Source: Providencia hangzhouensis (GTDB taxonomy: Bacteria > Pseudomonadota > Gammaproteobacteria > Enterobacterales > Enterobacteriaceae). Taken from it: a stretch of DNA of 64,000 nucleotides. Made by a program: the position numbers and the translations under genes. This document shows, in pieces, positions 44,622 to 53,702 of the stretch. Position 1 is the first letter of the stretch; each line of letters opens with the position of its first letter. The DNA is taken from positions 3,906,001 through 3,970,000 of the forward strand of contig NZ_CP135052.1 of NCBI RefSeq assembly GCF_029193595.2. Reading direction: 5' to 3'. The notes beneath the pieces were generated by a model, which was not told the origin of the DNA, ran no database searches, and worked only from the letters and a program-made list of their open reading frames with translations.

Positions 44622-45464
44622 TTAAGGCACAGTTAAAATAAGGGCTGCGGCACCTTCAAACTGACCGGCTTGAACTCGGCCATTAGTACCTAATACAGCT
44701 TTCATGGTTACCGAATTTGTTCCACCAGCAGGCACATGAATTCTGTAACCAGCTTCTCCTGGCGTATCGTTTCCACCTAGATACAAATTCGCGTATAAAC
44801 TGTTATCTGGTCGTAAATTAACACGGCCATTTGTCACGTTAACACCTGTGGCAATCACTAGCACATCCATCGCTAAGTTACAGGTCACACTAATGTTTAC
44901 TTGTTTTGATTGACCAGCAAGTTCAGCTTCACTAATCGAACCAAAGTTAATATCAGGGATCGTATTGTTAATCTTACAAGCCCCAATCGGTGGAGGCGCA
45001 ATACCACATAATGAGCCGGGAATTAACCCACCGTTACTCGTAACCCCAGTACGATCTTGGTAAAACAGCCCCACACATTCCTGATTATTCTGTAGCCTAA
45101 CCCCAGTATGAACAGCCCACTGTGTTGCTGGAGCTGTCGCCTTTGCCAAAACACCGGGTATATTCTGAACGTCACGCATGTATTCATACCTAGAAATTTC
45201 GGCCAACTCGACGGTTGCCGCCCCTGGTGTTCCAGCAGCTGTATGCTTATGGCTTATGGTGAGATAGCATTTCGACCACCTAAAGCAAGGATTACGCGTA
45301 GTTGGCAATTCAGGGTCCCAGCGAGCAATGACGTACTTATAGTTTGCATCCCCATTATTTGGGTTATTACCGGGCTTTGATTCAGTGATATAGGAAAAAA
45401 CAGAGGCTGATGCAGTAGATGAAAACATGACTGCACCAATTAATAGCGATAAAAATACTTTCAT
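44622..45464 (-). CDS. Fimbrial tip adhesin, MrpH-like
   Basis: A 280-residue two-domain adhesin (MrpH is about 275). Residues 1-20 are a signal peptide (ASA). The N-terminal receptor-binding domain spans about residues 21-150 and holds His72 and His74 in TISHKHTAAG and His119 in QWAVHTGV; zinc ligands reported for Proteus mirabilis MrpH are His72, His74 and His117, so the zinc-dependent binding site looks conserved. The C-terminal pilin domain (IGACKINNTIPDINFG onward) docks in the fimbrial tip. The gene lies between the last minor pilin and the mrpJ-like gene. Confidence 0.87.
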   Translation of the reverse strand: MKVFLSLLIGAVMFSSTASASVFSYITESKPGNNPNNGDANYKYVIARWDPELPTTRNPCFRWSKCYLTISHKHTAAGTPGAATVELAEISRYEYMRDVQNIPGVLAKATAPATQWAVHTGVRLQNNQECVGLFYQDRTGVTSNGGLIPGSLCGIAPPPIGACKINNTIPDINFGSISEAELAGQSKQVNISVTCNLAMDVLVIATGVNVTNGRVNLRPDNSLYANLYLGGNDTPGEAGYRIHVPAGGTNSVTMKAVLGTNGRVQAGQFEGAAALILTVP

Positions 45465-45481
45465 ATTAGTTCACAGCCTTA

Positions 45482-46012
45482 TTATTCATAATCTAATTTA
45501 AATGTTGCTACAGCACTGTAAGGGCCTACTTTTATTGTCTTATTTGCAATAGCATCCGGTTCACCTTTTAAATAGGCATAGAACCTCAATTGGTTAGCAC
45601 CATCTTGTAACGTTAACTTCGAGCCTTTCTGGTCAATAGCCAGTGGTGTTTTATCTGAGTTTTGTAACCCCACTGCGAAACCAGATGCAACACTACCTGT
45701 TGATAATGCAATAAAACCAGGAAGTGCAAGATTAGGTGTTCCTGAAAACGTCACTTCCACAAATTTGCCTATCGTTGTGTCACAGTCGGCCAGTTTAATC
45801 GCAAACTCTTTAGGCGGAGTTTCACCATAGGCGTAAAAGTTTTTTTCTGGTGTATCAAAAAATTCCATCAGGATGTTTTCATCACCCGGTAAAATAGTGC
45901 AGGGTTCCTCCACTAAATTACCGATAATCCTTAAATTATCAGGCACAGCGAAAGCAGTGCTAACGTTGATAAGTAAGGCACTAGCTACTGCACATTGAAT
46001 TAGTTTGTTCAT
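45482..46012 (-). CDS. Minor fimbrial subunit (MrpG/MrpA-like)
   Basis: A 176-residue pilin with a signal peptide of about 22 residues (AFA). It has the two disulfide cysteines of type 1-like pilins (CTILPG and LADCDTT) and a C-terminal donor-strand-accepting end with the penultimate Tyr (ATFKLDYE). The region LRFYAYLKGEPDAIANK resembles the major subunit encoded at the start of the operon. It overlaps the upstream minor pilin gene by one base (TAATG). Which mrp letter it corresponds to is uncertain because this operon has one more minor subunit gene than the standard order. Confidence 0.82.
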   Translation of the reverse strand: MNKLIQCAVASALLINVSTAFAVPDNLRIIGNLVEEPCTILPGDENILMEFFDTPEKNFYAYGETPPKEFAIKLADCDTTIGKFVEVTFSGTPNLALPGFIALSTGSVASGFAVGLQNSDKTPLAIDQKGSKLTLQDGANQLRFYAYLKGEPDAIANKTIKVGPYSAVATFKLDYE

Positions 46013-46497
46013 TATTGGTACTCCGCTAGCAATGTCCCTGTTGCGGCAAAGCCTCCTTCAGGCAACGTAACTCCCAATCTTTTCACAGGAACAACCTCTA
46101 AAACAGGTGGTTGCCCATAGCTAATCTTTAACGGTTTATTAATTTCAAAACCGAGGCCATTTTGGGTAATACGCATGCCAAGATCTCGAACATTAGTTTC
46201 CAGTGCCGACTTATCAAAATCTGTTGCTGTCCCTTTGATAGTTAGCATTAAGTCCCAACCTTTTAAGTTTTCTTCACACTTCAATGCGTAATTAATCGGT
46301 TTCGCAAAGTTAACGCCATCAACCTTATGTAAACCAATGTCTTTGTATTCGATGACGTGAACTTTATCTTCAAAAACAGTGCAAGGCGGTGGAAGTAACA
46401 AGGTTCCAGTAAATTCCACATCGTTTGCCATCGCAGCGCTAACAGGTATAACTAACAAACTCATTATCAGAGGAAGTCTTTTCATTATTTTTTTCAT
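46012..46497 (-). CDS. Minor fimbrial subunit, paralogue of its upstream neighbour
   Basis: A 161-residue pilin. The ATG at 46497 with GAGGGG upstream gives a clean signal peptide (ending AMA); an in-frame GTG at 46554 lies in the previous gene. It shares PPPC near the mature N-terminus, a DGxxxAKxINYxxxC block, FDxxAxETxxxxLG and a final Tyr-containing strand (LLAEYQ) with the protein encoded by 46508-47062, so the two arose by tandem duplication. It resembles PapF/MrpF-type tip adapters. Confidence 0.82.
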   Translation of the reverse strand: MKKIMKRLPLIMSLLVIPVSAAMANDVEFTGTLLLPPPCTVFEDKVHVIEYKDIGLHKVDGVNFAKPINYALKCEENLKGWDLMLTIKGTATDFDKSALETNVRDLGMRITQNGLGFEINKPLKISYGQPPVLEVVPVKRLGVTLPEGGFAATGTLLAEYQ

Positions 46498-46507
46498 TAT
46501 TTTCCCC

Positions 46508-47062
46508 TCACTGATAATCAAGTTTGATAGTGACGCCCGCATGAAAAACCCCACCCTTTGTTAATGTTGTGGATAAATCACGAACAGGTATGGCTTCAAA
46601 TTGAGGGGCATTTGGATACACAAACTTAATTTCTTGGTTTAATCGAAGTTTGCTTCCGTTATAACGAAAAGCGATCCCTAAACCTTGAATGTCTGTTTCA
46701 ATCGCACCACTATCAAAGGAGGCAGGAATACCAACCAACGTCATTTTCATTTGTGATGTCGGTCTTTTTTCACAATCAATATTGTAATTTATCGATTTTG
46801 CATAGGCGTTACCGTCAATCCGTGTACTCATGATTTCGTCAAAATTAACTTTGATTATATTTCCGCCATTAATTTTGCAAGGTGGTGGTGCCAAAACAAC
46901 CCCTTTAATCGGTACGGTTATCATACCTGGCGTAATTGTCGCCCTTGTACTTCCTGATGGGCTAATACGCGAATCGGGTAATCCTGCATAGGAAACCGAT
47001 GTAAAAAATATTCCAGCGAGACATGATGCCAGCAGGTACCGCTGCTTATTTAAATCACTCAT
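46508..47062 (-). CDS. Minor fimbrial subunit (MrpF/PapE-like)
   Basis: A 184-residue pilin with a signal peptide of about 26 residues, cysteines in APPPCKINGG and NIDCEKRP and the C-terminal strand IKLDYQ. It overlaps the preceding minor subunit gene by eight bases and is followed ten bases later by its paralogue at 46012-46497. The proline-rich PPPC and the AK-INY block are shared only by these two. Confidence 0.82.
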   Translation of the reverse strand: MSDLNKQRYLLASCLAGIFFTSVSYAGLPDSRISPSGSTRATITPGMITVPIKGVVLAPPPCKINGGNIIKVNFDEIMSTRIDGNAYAKSINYNIDCEKRPTSQMKMTLVGIPASFDSGAIETDIQGLGIAFRYNGSKLRLNQEIKFVYPNAPQFEAIPVRDLSTTLTKGGVFHAGVTIKLDYQ

Positions 47063-47636
47063 AATCCACCTTAAAGTCCATTACGGCGCTGAAACTTCCT
47101 TCCGTCAGTTTTTCGGGAGTTCTCACTGGCGTTACAAAATATTGAAGTGTGCCTTGCGGTGCATCGAGAAATTGTGGACGACCACGACTTCCTAGCCTGA
47201 TATCTTCTCGTTGTGCATCCGTCACTTCTAACGCCACGCCAGAGACACCTTTTACACTTAACATTTCTGGAAAATGCTTATCCGATACGGCAACAAAAGA
47301 AACCGTTATCACCGGTTGCATTGCATCCCATAGTGCACGACCCGTTCGAGTGTCTTTCATTCGACTTTCCGTACGAATGCAGTGCCTAAATTCTAATTCG
47401 AATGACACTGGCTCAGCTCTATCACCAGGTTTACGGAGTGAATAAGAAGGGATCTCCCCTAGAGACACTTCTTGGCGCTTTGAATTGGTCACATCCATCG
47501 TACAAGGTGCCTCGGTCATCATGCCATTTACTGTCAATGTTCCGTGTAATCCATCAATATCCCAGCTACTTATTCCAAAGGTAAATACTGGAACTAAGCC
47601 AAATAAGATAGTGCTGAACTGGAGAGTCCTTTTCAT
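47055..47636 (-). CDS. Minor fimbrial subunit (MrpE-like)
   Basis: A 193-residue pilin following the chaperone gene by 13 bases, the place of mrpE. It has a signal peptide of about 22 residues, an early cysteine in EAPCTMDVTN, a second in FRHCIRTE, and the C-terminal strand VMDFKVDYE. The size and order favour an MrpE/PapK-type adapter at the fimbrial tip. Confidence 0.83.
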   Translation of the reverse strand: MKRTLQFSTILFGLVPVFTFGISSWDIDGLHGTLTVNGMMTEAPCTMDVTNSKRQEVSLGEIPSYSLRKPGDRAEPVSFELEFRHCIRTESRMKDTRTGRALWDAMQPVITVSFVAVSDKHFPEMLSVKGVSGVALEVTDAQREDIRLGSRGRPQFLDAPQGTLQYFVTPVRTPEKLTEGSFSAVMDFKVDYE

Positions 47637-47649
47637 ACATTATTCTCCG

Positions 47650-48402
47650 TTATCTGTCCGTCGAAGATTCAACTTTGCAAGTTGTACCGGCGCAACCAAA
47701 CGTCAATTTAGGCCTTCCACCATAATCATTGATATAAGTTAGAACTGGTTTTGCCCCCATGGCACTTGCGCTACCCTTAAGCATTCCGTTACTTTTTGGT
47801 GAGATCATCACAGGCTCAAATTGCTTCACCGTATCTCCACCCACTCTTGAACTTGCATCCACAATCGTGACAAAGTAAGCAGTTGGATTTGTGATTTCGT
47901 AGGCATCTCCTTTACGCGTTAACGTAATTTTTTCCTGCCATGGATTTTCTAAATCCGTACGAGTGGCGTATAACGCTTTTGGTCTATAAAACAATTTAAT
48001 ACGCGTCTGTAATGCAATCTGTAAAACGTTAGCTTCTTTACTACGTGGTGGAATCTCTCGTAAGTTAAAGTAATAAACACTTTCTCTGTCCTGAGGTAAT
48101 GTAGCGATATCAGGAAGAGATTGAATTTTAACCTGGCTACCTTCACCTGGTTCTACACGTTGAACTGGTGGTAAAACCGTGAGTGGGCTTTCAATTTTGT
48201 TACCATTAGCGTCTTCAATCCAACCCTGCGCAAGATAAGGTAATTCTGTGTTTTCATTCTTAATATTCAAGCTAATGGTTTTTTCAGTCCCATTATAAAT
48301 AACGCGTGTTCTATCAAGTGCAATAGCAGCCAGAGCCTGCCCGCATAGCACCGCAGATAACGTGATTGTTGTAGTAAAAAATGCAATTTTTTTAATATTC
48401 AT
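47650..48402 (-). CDS. Periplasmic fimbrial chaperone (MrpD-like)
   Basis: A 250-residue PapD-type chaperone: signal peptide of about 24 residues (ALA), then two immunoglobulin-like domains. Conserved are the AIALDRTRVIYNG start, YYFNLREIPPRSKEANVLQIALQTRIKLFYRP (G1 strand and the subunit-capping region) and a cysteine pair near the C-terminus (FGCAGTTC). It caps pilin subunits in the periplasm and delivers them to the usher. The start is the ATG at 48402; an in-frame TTG three codons upstream is less likely. The gene follows the usher gene by 35 bases. Confidence 0.9.
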   Translation of the reverse strand: MNIKKIAFFTTTITLSAVLCGQALAAIALDRTRVIYNGTEKTISLNIKNENTELPYLAQGWIEDANGNKIESPLTVLPPVQRVEPGEGSQVKIQSLPDIATLPQDRESVYYFNLREIPPRSKEANVLQIALQTRIKLFYRPKALYATRTDLENPWQEKITLTRKGDAYEITNPTAYFVTIVDASSRVGGDTVKQFEPVMISPKSNGMLKGSASAMGAKPVLTYINDYGGRPKLTFGCAGTTCKVESSTDR

Positions 48403-48437
48403 AAGTACCAACTATTTATAAAATCAAGCAACTTGGG

Positions 48438-51128
48438 TTACTCTGTATAATCTGTGCTGTAAGCAATATCCGGTGGTTTTAATAACCAACGCTGACTCGG
48501 CGCTACGCCCTGTTTAATCGGCGCAGGCTTGTAAACTGGAGCAGACTGCCCAACAGGAACGGCTTTTGCTGGCATATACCCAGGTTCAACACTTGGGCTG
48601 TTTGTACACGGTAATAACAGTGAGTTAAATTCAGCCGTGGTAATATTTTCTGGAACCTGAATTTTGCATTGCACACTTCCATCCCAATACACATCTAAAA
48701 CTTCATTTGGGTTGATACCTGAGATATACACAGACCCATTATCAGTTACGATACCGAGCTCTCTATTCTTCTCATTTCTCACGGTGGCACCGAATGGCGG
48801 ATAACTTCCATCTGCCAATGCCAATCTCACCATGGTTTTAATACCCGATAACACTTCAAACTCGCGGTAACCTACAGCCCCTTCAGTCAGCGTAATTGGC
48901 TGAGATGTCCGGATGGCTTCTACGTTGTCAGGCAATTGAGTCACATCAATGGATGTACTGGTACGATAGTAATCACTGATATCAGCAACTACCGCTTTAC
49001 CAAAAATATTGGTTTCAGTGGTCGGCCCAAAACCTTGAATAGGCACATTTTTCACCCCCTCAGTTCCCACCATCACACGGCTTCCACCTGGGGTATTAAT
49101 GCGGTGCAATGCAGCACCATGCCCTGTGACTGTAGCACCACCTTGTAAAGAAAATGCAGCTGAGGTAGTATCGCCATTGATATAGCTGGTACTTGCAGTA
49201 AGTGTTGCTAAATCAGCGTAACGTGTATAGAAACCATCAATAGTTCCACGGCCTCGGTTACTTACCCCAGTACCCACGCGATAGTTCGTCTTATCATCAA
49301 TGGAATCAAAATAACTGACGGTGTGTGAGTTACCATCTCTTGTCACCATATTGTTGTAGCTAATTGACGCTCTATCTGCCCAAGGCAAAGAAAGATTCAT
49401 ATATAGCCCGTCGTCATTATTTCTATTATCAAATTTGTTACGGAATGCCGTTAAACTTAAGTTGATATTTTTAAAACGACCAATATCAAAATATTTCGCA
49501 ATAGAAAGGTTATAACGTTTTGCCGCTGGCTTATTCCAATAGGTTTCGTGGTTATAGTTCAGATACGCGGTCAGATCTGCACTGGTGAAATACTTATTAA
49601 ATGTAATCGTATACAGCTCTTTACTATTATCGAATTCCACACCTCTATAACGACGATCGAGGTACTGGTTCATACTCATAAAGTCACGTTCAGAGAATCG
49701 GTATCCTGCGAAAGTGACTTGGCTATCATAGTCTTCAAAACGTTTTGAATAACTTAAGCGATACGATGCCCCCGTATAGATTTTGTTATCTGTTTTCAGT
49801 TTCGCGCGTGACTCGGTGACATCGAATGAAATTGCACCAAAGGCGAGTAAATCTCGACCAACACCGAGTGATAACGCGTTATAGTCACCTGCTGCTATTG
49901 CACCGCCGAATAATGACCAACCGTTGGAGACCCCCCAGCTAAATTCCCCCGTAACAAACCCTTGCCCTTCTGTTTCATGTTCCATATTATTCGGTCGTCC
50001 ACCTGCAATCTTAAACAGAACTGAGCCTGGACGAGTTAAATAAGGAATAGAGGCGGTATTCATTTGAAATTCTTGTACAGAGCCATCTTGCTCTTCGACG
50101 CGTACATCTAATTTACCGCTAACCGCATCACTTAAATCTTGAATACGGAAAGGCCCCGGAGCAACTTGTGTTTCATAAATAACACGTCCTTGCTGAGTCA
50201 CGATCACTTTTGCATTGGTTCTTGCAACGCCAGTCACCTCCGGTGCATAGCCACGTAGGTTTGGTGGTAGCATTCTTTCATCAGAGATCAGGCTGGCCCC
50301 CATATAACGGAACGAGTCAAATAGTCCTGAACGTAAAAATTGCTCACCCATCGTGAGCTTTGCATTTAGCTCTTTTACTGCTCTATAGGCATAATATTGG
50401 CTCCAATCCCATTTACGGTCGGTCGATTGCCCATTAGTGCGATTATAACTTGCTTGCCAATCTGCCCTAAAACGCCACGCACCAAGGTTAAAGCCAGTTG
50501 TACCGTTACCAGTAACTGACTGGGTATTGGCTGAATCCGCAGGCCTTGTTAAGTTAGCATTCAAGTTATAGTCAAAAATTAGGGCGGGTACACCTTCATC
50601 CCAACGAGATGGCGGATCCCAGTTATCAGAAGTAAATTCGATATAAGCCTGAGGTACAGTAATTGTGACTGTTTCTTTGGCTAAAGAACCGCTTACTGTC
50701 ATTCCAGGGATCGTTTCTGGAATTAAACATTGGCCATTTTTAGCAAACTCAACCTTTTTCTTCCATTCATCGCGCAAAGCAATATGTTCAACAACATCTG
50801 GCGTTAAACAAGGCTCCGTCATACTTGGATCATTAGGATCCTCGATATATTCAATATCAAAAATGTCAGCTAAGTCGCGATTATTTAAATTAATTTTAAA
50901 TGGATATTTCCCTGGCATAACATAGCCCGCACGAGAGAACTCGTTTAAGGAAATATTTTTTTTATCCTGAAGATCTAAAACATCTGTATTAAACTCAATA
51001 CTATCATTATTTGCATTAGCTAAATTTATATGAGCAATAGCAAGAAACACCATGGTAGCAACAGGCGTTAAAAAATAACTTACTGAGTTATTAAATACTT
51101 TATTTTTACTTTTTAATTGCAGAGCCAT
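48438..51128 (-). CDS. Outer-membrane fimbrial usher (MrpC-like)
   Basis: An 896-residue usher of the FimD/PapC family that assembles and exports the fimbria. After a signal region of about 39 residues (ANA) there is an N-terminal chaperone-binding domain (FNTDVLDLQDKKNISLNEFSRAGYVMPGKYPFKINLN), a 24-strand pore with a plug (DLSDAVSGKLDVRVEEQDG), and C-terminal domains with the cysteine pair at CKIQVPE and LLPCTN. The long extended N-terminus is unusual but has no better in-frame start. The final 50 residues are proline-rich. It is third in the fimbrial operon. Confidence 0.93.
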   Translation of the reverse strand: MALQLKSKNKVFNNSVSYFLTPVATMVFLAIAHINLANANNDSIEFNTDVLDLQDKKNISLNEFSRAGYVMPGKYPFKINLNNRDLADIFDIEYIEDPNDPSMTEPCLTPDVVEHIALRDEWKKKVEFAKNGQCLIPETIPGMTVSGSLAKETVTITVPQAYIEFTSDNWDPPSRWDEGVPALIFDYNLNANLTRPADSANTQSVTGNGTTGFNLGAWRFRADWQASYNRTNGQSTDRKWDWSQYYAYRAVKELNAKLTMGEQFLRSGLFDSFRYMGASLISDERMLPPNLRGYAPEVTGVARTNAKVIVTQQGRVIYETQVAPGPFRIQDLSDAVSGKLDVRVEEQDGSVQEFQMNTASIPYLTRPGSVLFKIAGGRPNNMEHETEGQGFVTGEFSWGVSNGWSLFGGAIAAGDYNALSLGVGRDLLAFGAISFDVTESRAKLKTDNKIYTGASYRLSYSKRFEDYDSQVTFAGYRFSERDFMSMNQYLDRRYRGVEFDNSKELYTITFNKYFTSADLTAYLNYNHETYWNKPAAKRYNLSIAKYFDIGRFKNINLSLTAFRNKFDNRNNDDGLYMNLSLPWADRASISYNNMVTRDGNSHTVSYFDSIDDKTNYRVGTGVSNRGRGTIDGFYTRYADLATLTASTSYINGDTTSAAFSLQGGATVTGHGAALHRINTPGGSRVMVGTEGVKNVPIQGFGPTTETNIFGKAVVADISDYYRTSTSIDVTQLPDNVEAIRTSQPITLTEGAVGYREFEVLSGIKTMVRLALADGSYPPFGATVRNEKNRELGIVTDNGSVYISGINPNEVLDVYWDGSVQCKIQVPENITTAEFNSLLLPCTNSPSVEPGYMPAKAVPVGQSAPVYKPAPIKQGVAPSQRWLLKPPDIAYSTDYTE

Positions 51129-51148
51129 AATAGTCCCTTAGTAATAAC

Positions 51149-51700
51149 TCAGTAATAATCCATTTTAAAACGGATAGTTGTCTGATAATTCCCTGGTTTT
51201 AAACGTTTATTATTAGATACTACCCGCACCTTATAATGCAGAGTTGTATTGCCTGCGCTAATGGGTAAATCAGGCATTGCTCTACCAGGTATAGCTACAT
51301 TTCCAGCTGTATCAGAAATTTTTACTGACAATCCATTTGCATGCCCAAAAACATCGAAGTTACGGCCATCTGTTGGACCATCGAATGTAATATTGAAAGT
51401 TTGCCAATTAGGAGTTCCAGGAGTTACCGGTGTTAAAACACAATTGATAAGGCGTATAGAGAAATCACTTGTAGGACTTTCTCTGTCGTGAATTATCTGG
51501 CTAACCGGTACAGTCGTTATGTTAACTGATTGATCTCGGCTATCTGCATCTATTGCACAAGGGCTCTCAATGATTGAACCGCCCATGGTAACAGTTCCTT
51601 TGAACTGACTTTGTGCCCGAGAATTTTGATTTTGCGCACTAACTATCGGGGCAAATATCATTCCTGAAAGCACCATGACAATGATGCCAAAGTGATTCAT
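51149..51700 (-). CDS. Minor fimbrial subunit (MrpB-like)
   Basis: A 183-residue pilin between the major subunit gene and the usher gene, the place of mrpB, which ends or anchors the fimbria. It has a signal peptide of about 22 residues (VSA), a first cysteine in IIESPCAIDADSRDQ, a second in RLINCVLTP, and the final strand TIRFKMDYY. The gap to the usher gene is 20 bases. Anchor function is taken from family knowledge. Confidence 0.85.
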   Translation of the reverse strand: MNHFGIIVMVLSGMIFAPIVSAQNQNSRAQSQFKGTVTMGGSIIESPCAIDADSRDQSVNITTVPVSQIIHDRESPTSDFSIRLINCVLTPVTPGTPNWQTFNITFDGPTDGRNFDVFGHANGLSVKISDTAGNVAIPGRAMPDLPISAGNTTLHYKVRVVSNNKRLKPGNYQTTIRFKMDYY

Positions 51701-51779
51701 AGCGACTCCATTTCAACTTAATAACCAATTTCAATGCATTAAAATTAGTGCCCATACATCCTTGTACGGGCTATACCAA

Positions 51780-52310
51780 TTACTGGTAGCTCAGAGCAAA
51801 TGTTGCAATTGCATCAAATTCACCTGGTACAGCTGGTTTGTTTGCTGCATCATCATCGCCTTGCAAATAAGCTTGGAAACGCAATGTGTTCGCACCAGTT
51901 AATAAAGTTTGAGATGGTGATTTAGCACCTAAAGCAATTTTAGTTCCGTTGTAATCAGTGATCACGATACCCGCGTTTTTCGCAGTACCAGCAATAGCTA
52001 AACCATCAGTTACCGAAGTACTTGGAATACCAGTAAATGTAGTTTGAACAGTTTTCAGAGTTGTGATGTCACACTGCTCTAATTGGATATTGAAGTCACG
52101 AGCAATACTTTTACCGCCACCGTTTAATGCAGACGTCGCGATAGCACCCATTTGTACTTCAAATGCTTGAGAACCTGGTGGAATTGAGCAAGGAGCATCA
52201 ATAATTGAACCTTTGAAAGTGACTTGACCGCCACCTTGGTTTGCAGAAGCAGAACCAGCAACTACTGCCAGACCTAAACCTAATACTAAAGCAAGTTTAT
52301 TTAATTTCAT
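51780..52310 (-). CDS. Major fimbrial subunit (MrpA-like)
   Basis: A 176-residue major pilin (MrpA is about 175). I start at the ATG at 52310, which gives a clean signal peptide ending in ASA and has GGAAA upstream; the frame is open to 52370. Features are GGGQVTFKGSIIDAPCSI, a second cysteine in QLEQCDITT and the end FDAIATFALSYQ with the penultimate Tyr. It is first in a ten-gene operon A-B-usher-chaperone-E-F-F-like-G-H-J. GC content of the gene is higher than that of the 1.4 kb upstream. Confidence 0.9.
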   Translation of the reverse strand: MKLNKLALVLGLGLAVVAGSASANQGGGQVTFKGSIIDAPCSIPPGSQAFEVQMGAIATSALNGGGKSIARDFNIQLEQCDITTLKTVQTTFTGIPSTSVTDGLAIAGTAKNAGIVITDYNGTKIALGAKSPSQTLLTGANTLRFQAYLQGDDDAANKPAVPGEFDAIATFALSYQ

Positions 52311-53702
52311 TTTATACATTTCCATTAGATAAAAAAGACGACACAAATTAAAATAATGAGTTATTATCAATCTGATTATTTTAATTTTTTCTTAAAATAT
52401 ATTCGATTAGTAAATATTAAGGATTGACACTAATAACTATTCCTATTTATCAAACTCCATTAATAAATAAAATAATTAAACAATGCATCAATGCGGTGCC
52501 ATTATTATATCTCATTCTAGTTATGTCAAATCTGAAGATTAATTAACTACTCACATTGTAAGTTAGTGATATATATATATAATCCAGAGAATACTCTATT
52601 TTAAATACTCCATTACTGGATAAACGAGTGATGTACATCTAATTAAACCGACCTTTTTTTAATAAAAAACCACAAAATAAACCCAATCATTACTAATAAA
52701 GTTTTTTATACTCATAAAACGGGTTCTTATTAGTGAAAAAAAATGAGGTGGAAGATAATAATAAAACTAGAATTAGATAAAATCATTAAAACGAAAAGTT
52801 TACTGAAAAATAATTAATCAGAAACATCTCAAAAAAAACAATTAAATATTTTCATAATGTTTCTTAATTCACTGATTGTTACATTTAAGCCAAAAAGAAA
52901 AACAAACATAAAACAATAAATATCATATAGATACATTAAATTTTTGTGTTTTTTATATGAATAGCACCTAGAAAACAATAATATAATAAAACATTTTTTT
53001 AAATTGAAATGAAAATAGAAACAATTAAGAACAAACAAATTAAATAAGTATCTACTAGAAAAAAACTTCATTGCAAAATATTTCAAATGGTAATAAAAAG
53101 TAATTTTCAATAAATCTATAATTATATAAATCTTATCTTTAAGCCTCAAAAAACCCAAAAATTGGCTCCTATAATTACAATTAGGTTATTTTTTAAGATT
53201 AACTAACTAAATTAATATACGTTGGATAAAGTCAGTTTCTAGAAAACCCACCATGAATAAACAGAACACCTTAAGTTATTCTCGATAATTACATCACTGA
53301 CCTAATGGTGATAGTTAAAATATAGAGGCTATACATTTAAGTAAAAATACCAATAAAAAATATTGGAATTAAAATATGATTAAATTAGACGTTATTGAGC
53401 AAAATAGAAGATAGATTGATCTCTAGCAGATTAAAAACAATCTGTGCTAGCTTAGTTTGATGTTAATACGTTTTTGTTTTCCTGATAGGCTACTCATTGG
53501 GTGGTCATGTGATGTAGGTAAAAAGCCTTATCATGCTCGAAGCACTTGCGAATCGGCAAATAACCGCTAACTAATCAGGATGTGAGATAAGAAGTTAAAA
53601 ATTTACTGCCATTTCGTCGCATCAGAGTTTGAGGCGATTCCCAACAAGGATGACATTTCTTCGATTACGCTATGAGAACTGCTCCTCAATAGTGTTATTG
53701 GA
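52311..53702. promoter_or_regulatory. Long AT-rich region upstream of the fimbrial operon
   Basis: About 1.4 kb without a convincing gene. The part at 52311-53480 is very AT-rich, with poly-A, poly-T and a TA run near 52568-52580; it must contain the fimbrial promoter. A hairpin lies at 53421-53452 (CTAGCAGATT with AATCTGTGCTAG, one bulge). Bases 53480-53700 are visibly less AT-rich; a minus-strand frame ending near 53600 could be the tail of a decayed gene, but I cannot identify it. No recombinase gene and no long inverted repeats like those of the mrp switch were found. A candidate ORF at 52829-53158 was rejected. Confidence 0.6.

Noticed and set aside
52428..52735. Invertible promoter element bounded by CACTAATAA and TTATTAGTG
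   Set aside because: Only nine bases match, the flanks do not extend the repeat and the DNA is very AT-rich, so chance is likely; no recombinase gene is near.
52829..53158. 109-codon minus-strand ORF upstream of the fimbrial operon
   Set aside because: Its product is almost only Phe, Tyr, Ile, Leu and Lys, as expected from random AT-rich DNA, and it has no ribosome-binding site.
53253..53288. Eleven-codon ATG peptide in the fimbrial spacer
   Set aside because: Too short and without a regulatory context to support a leader peptide.
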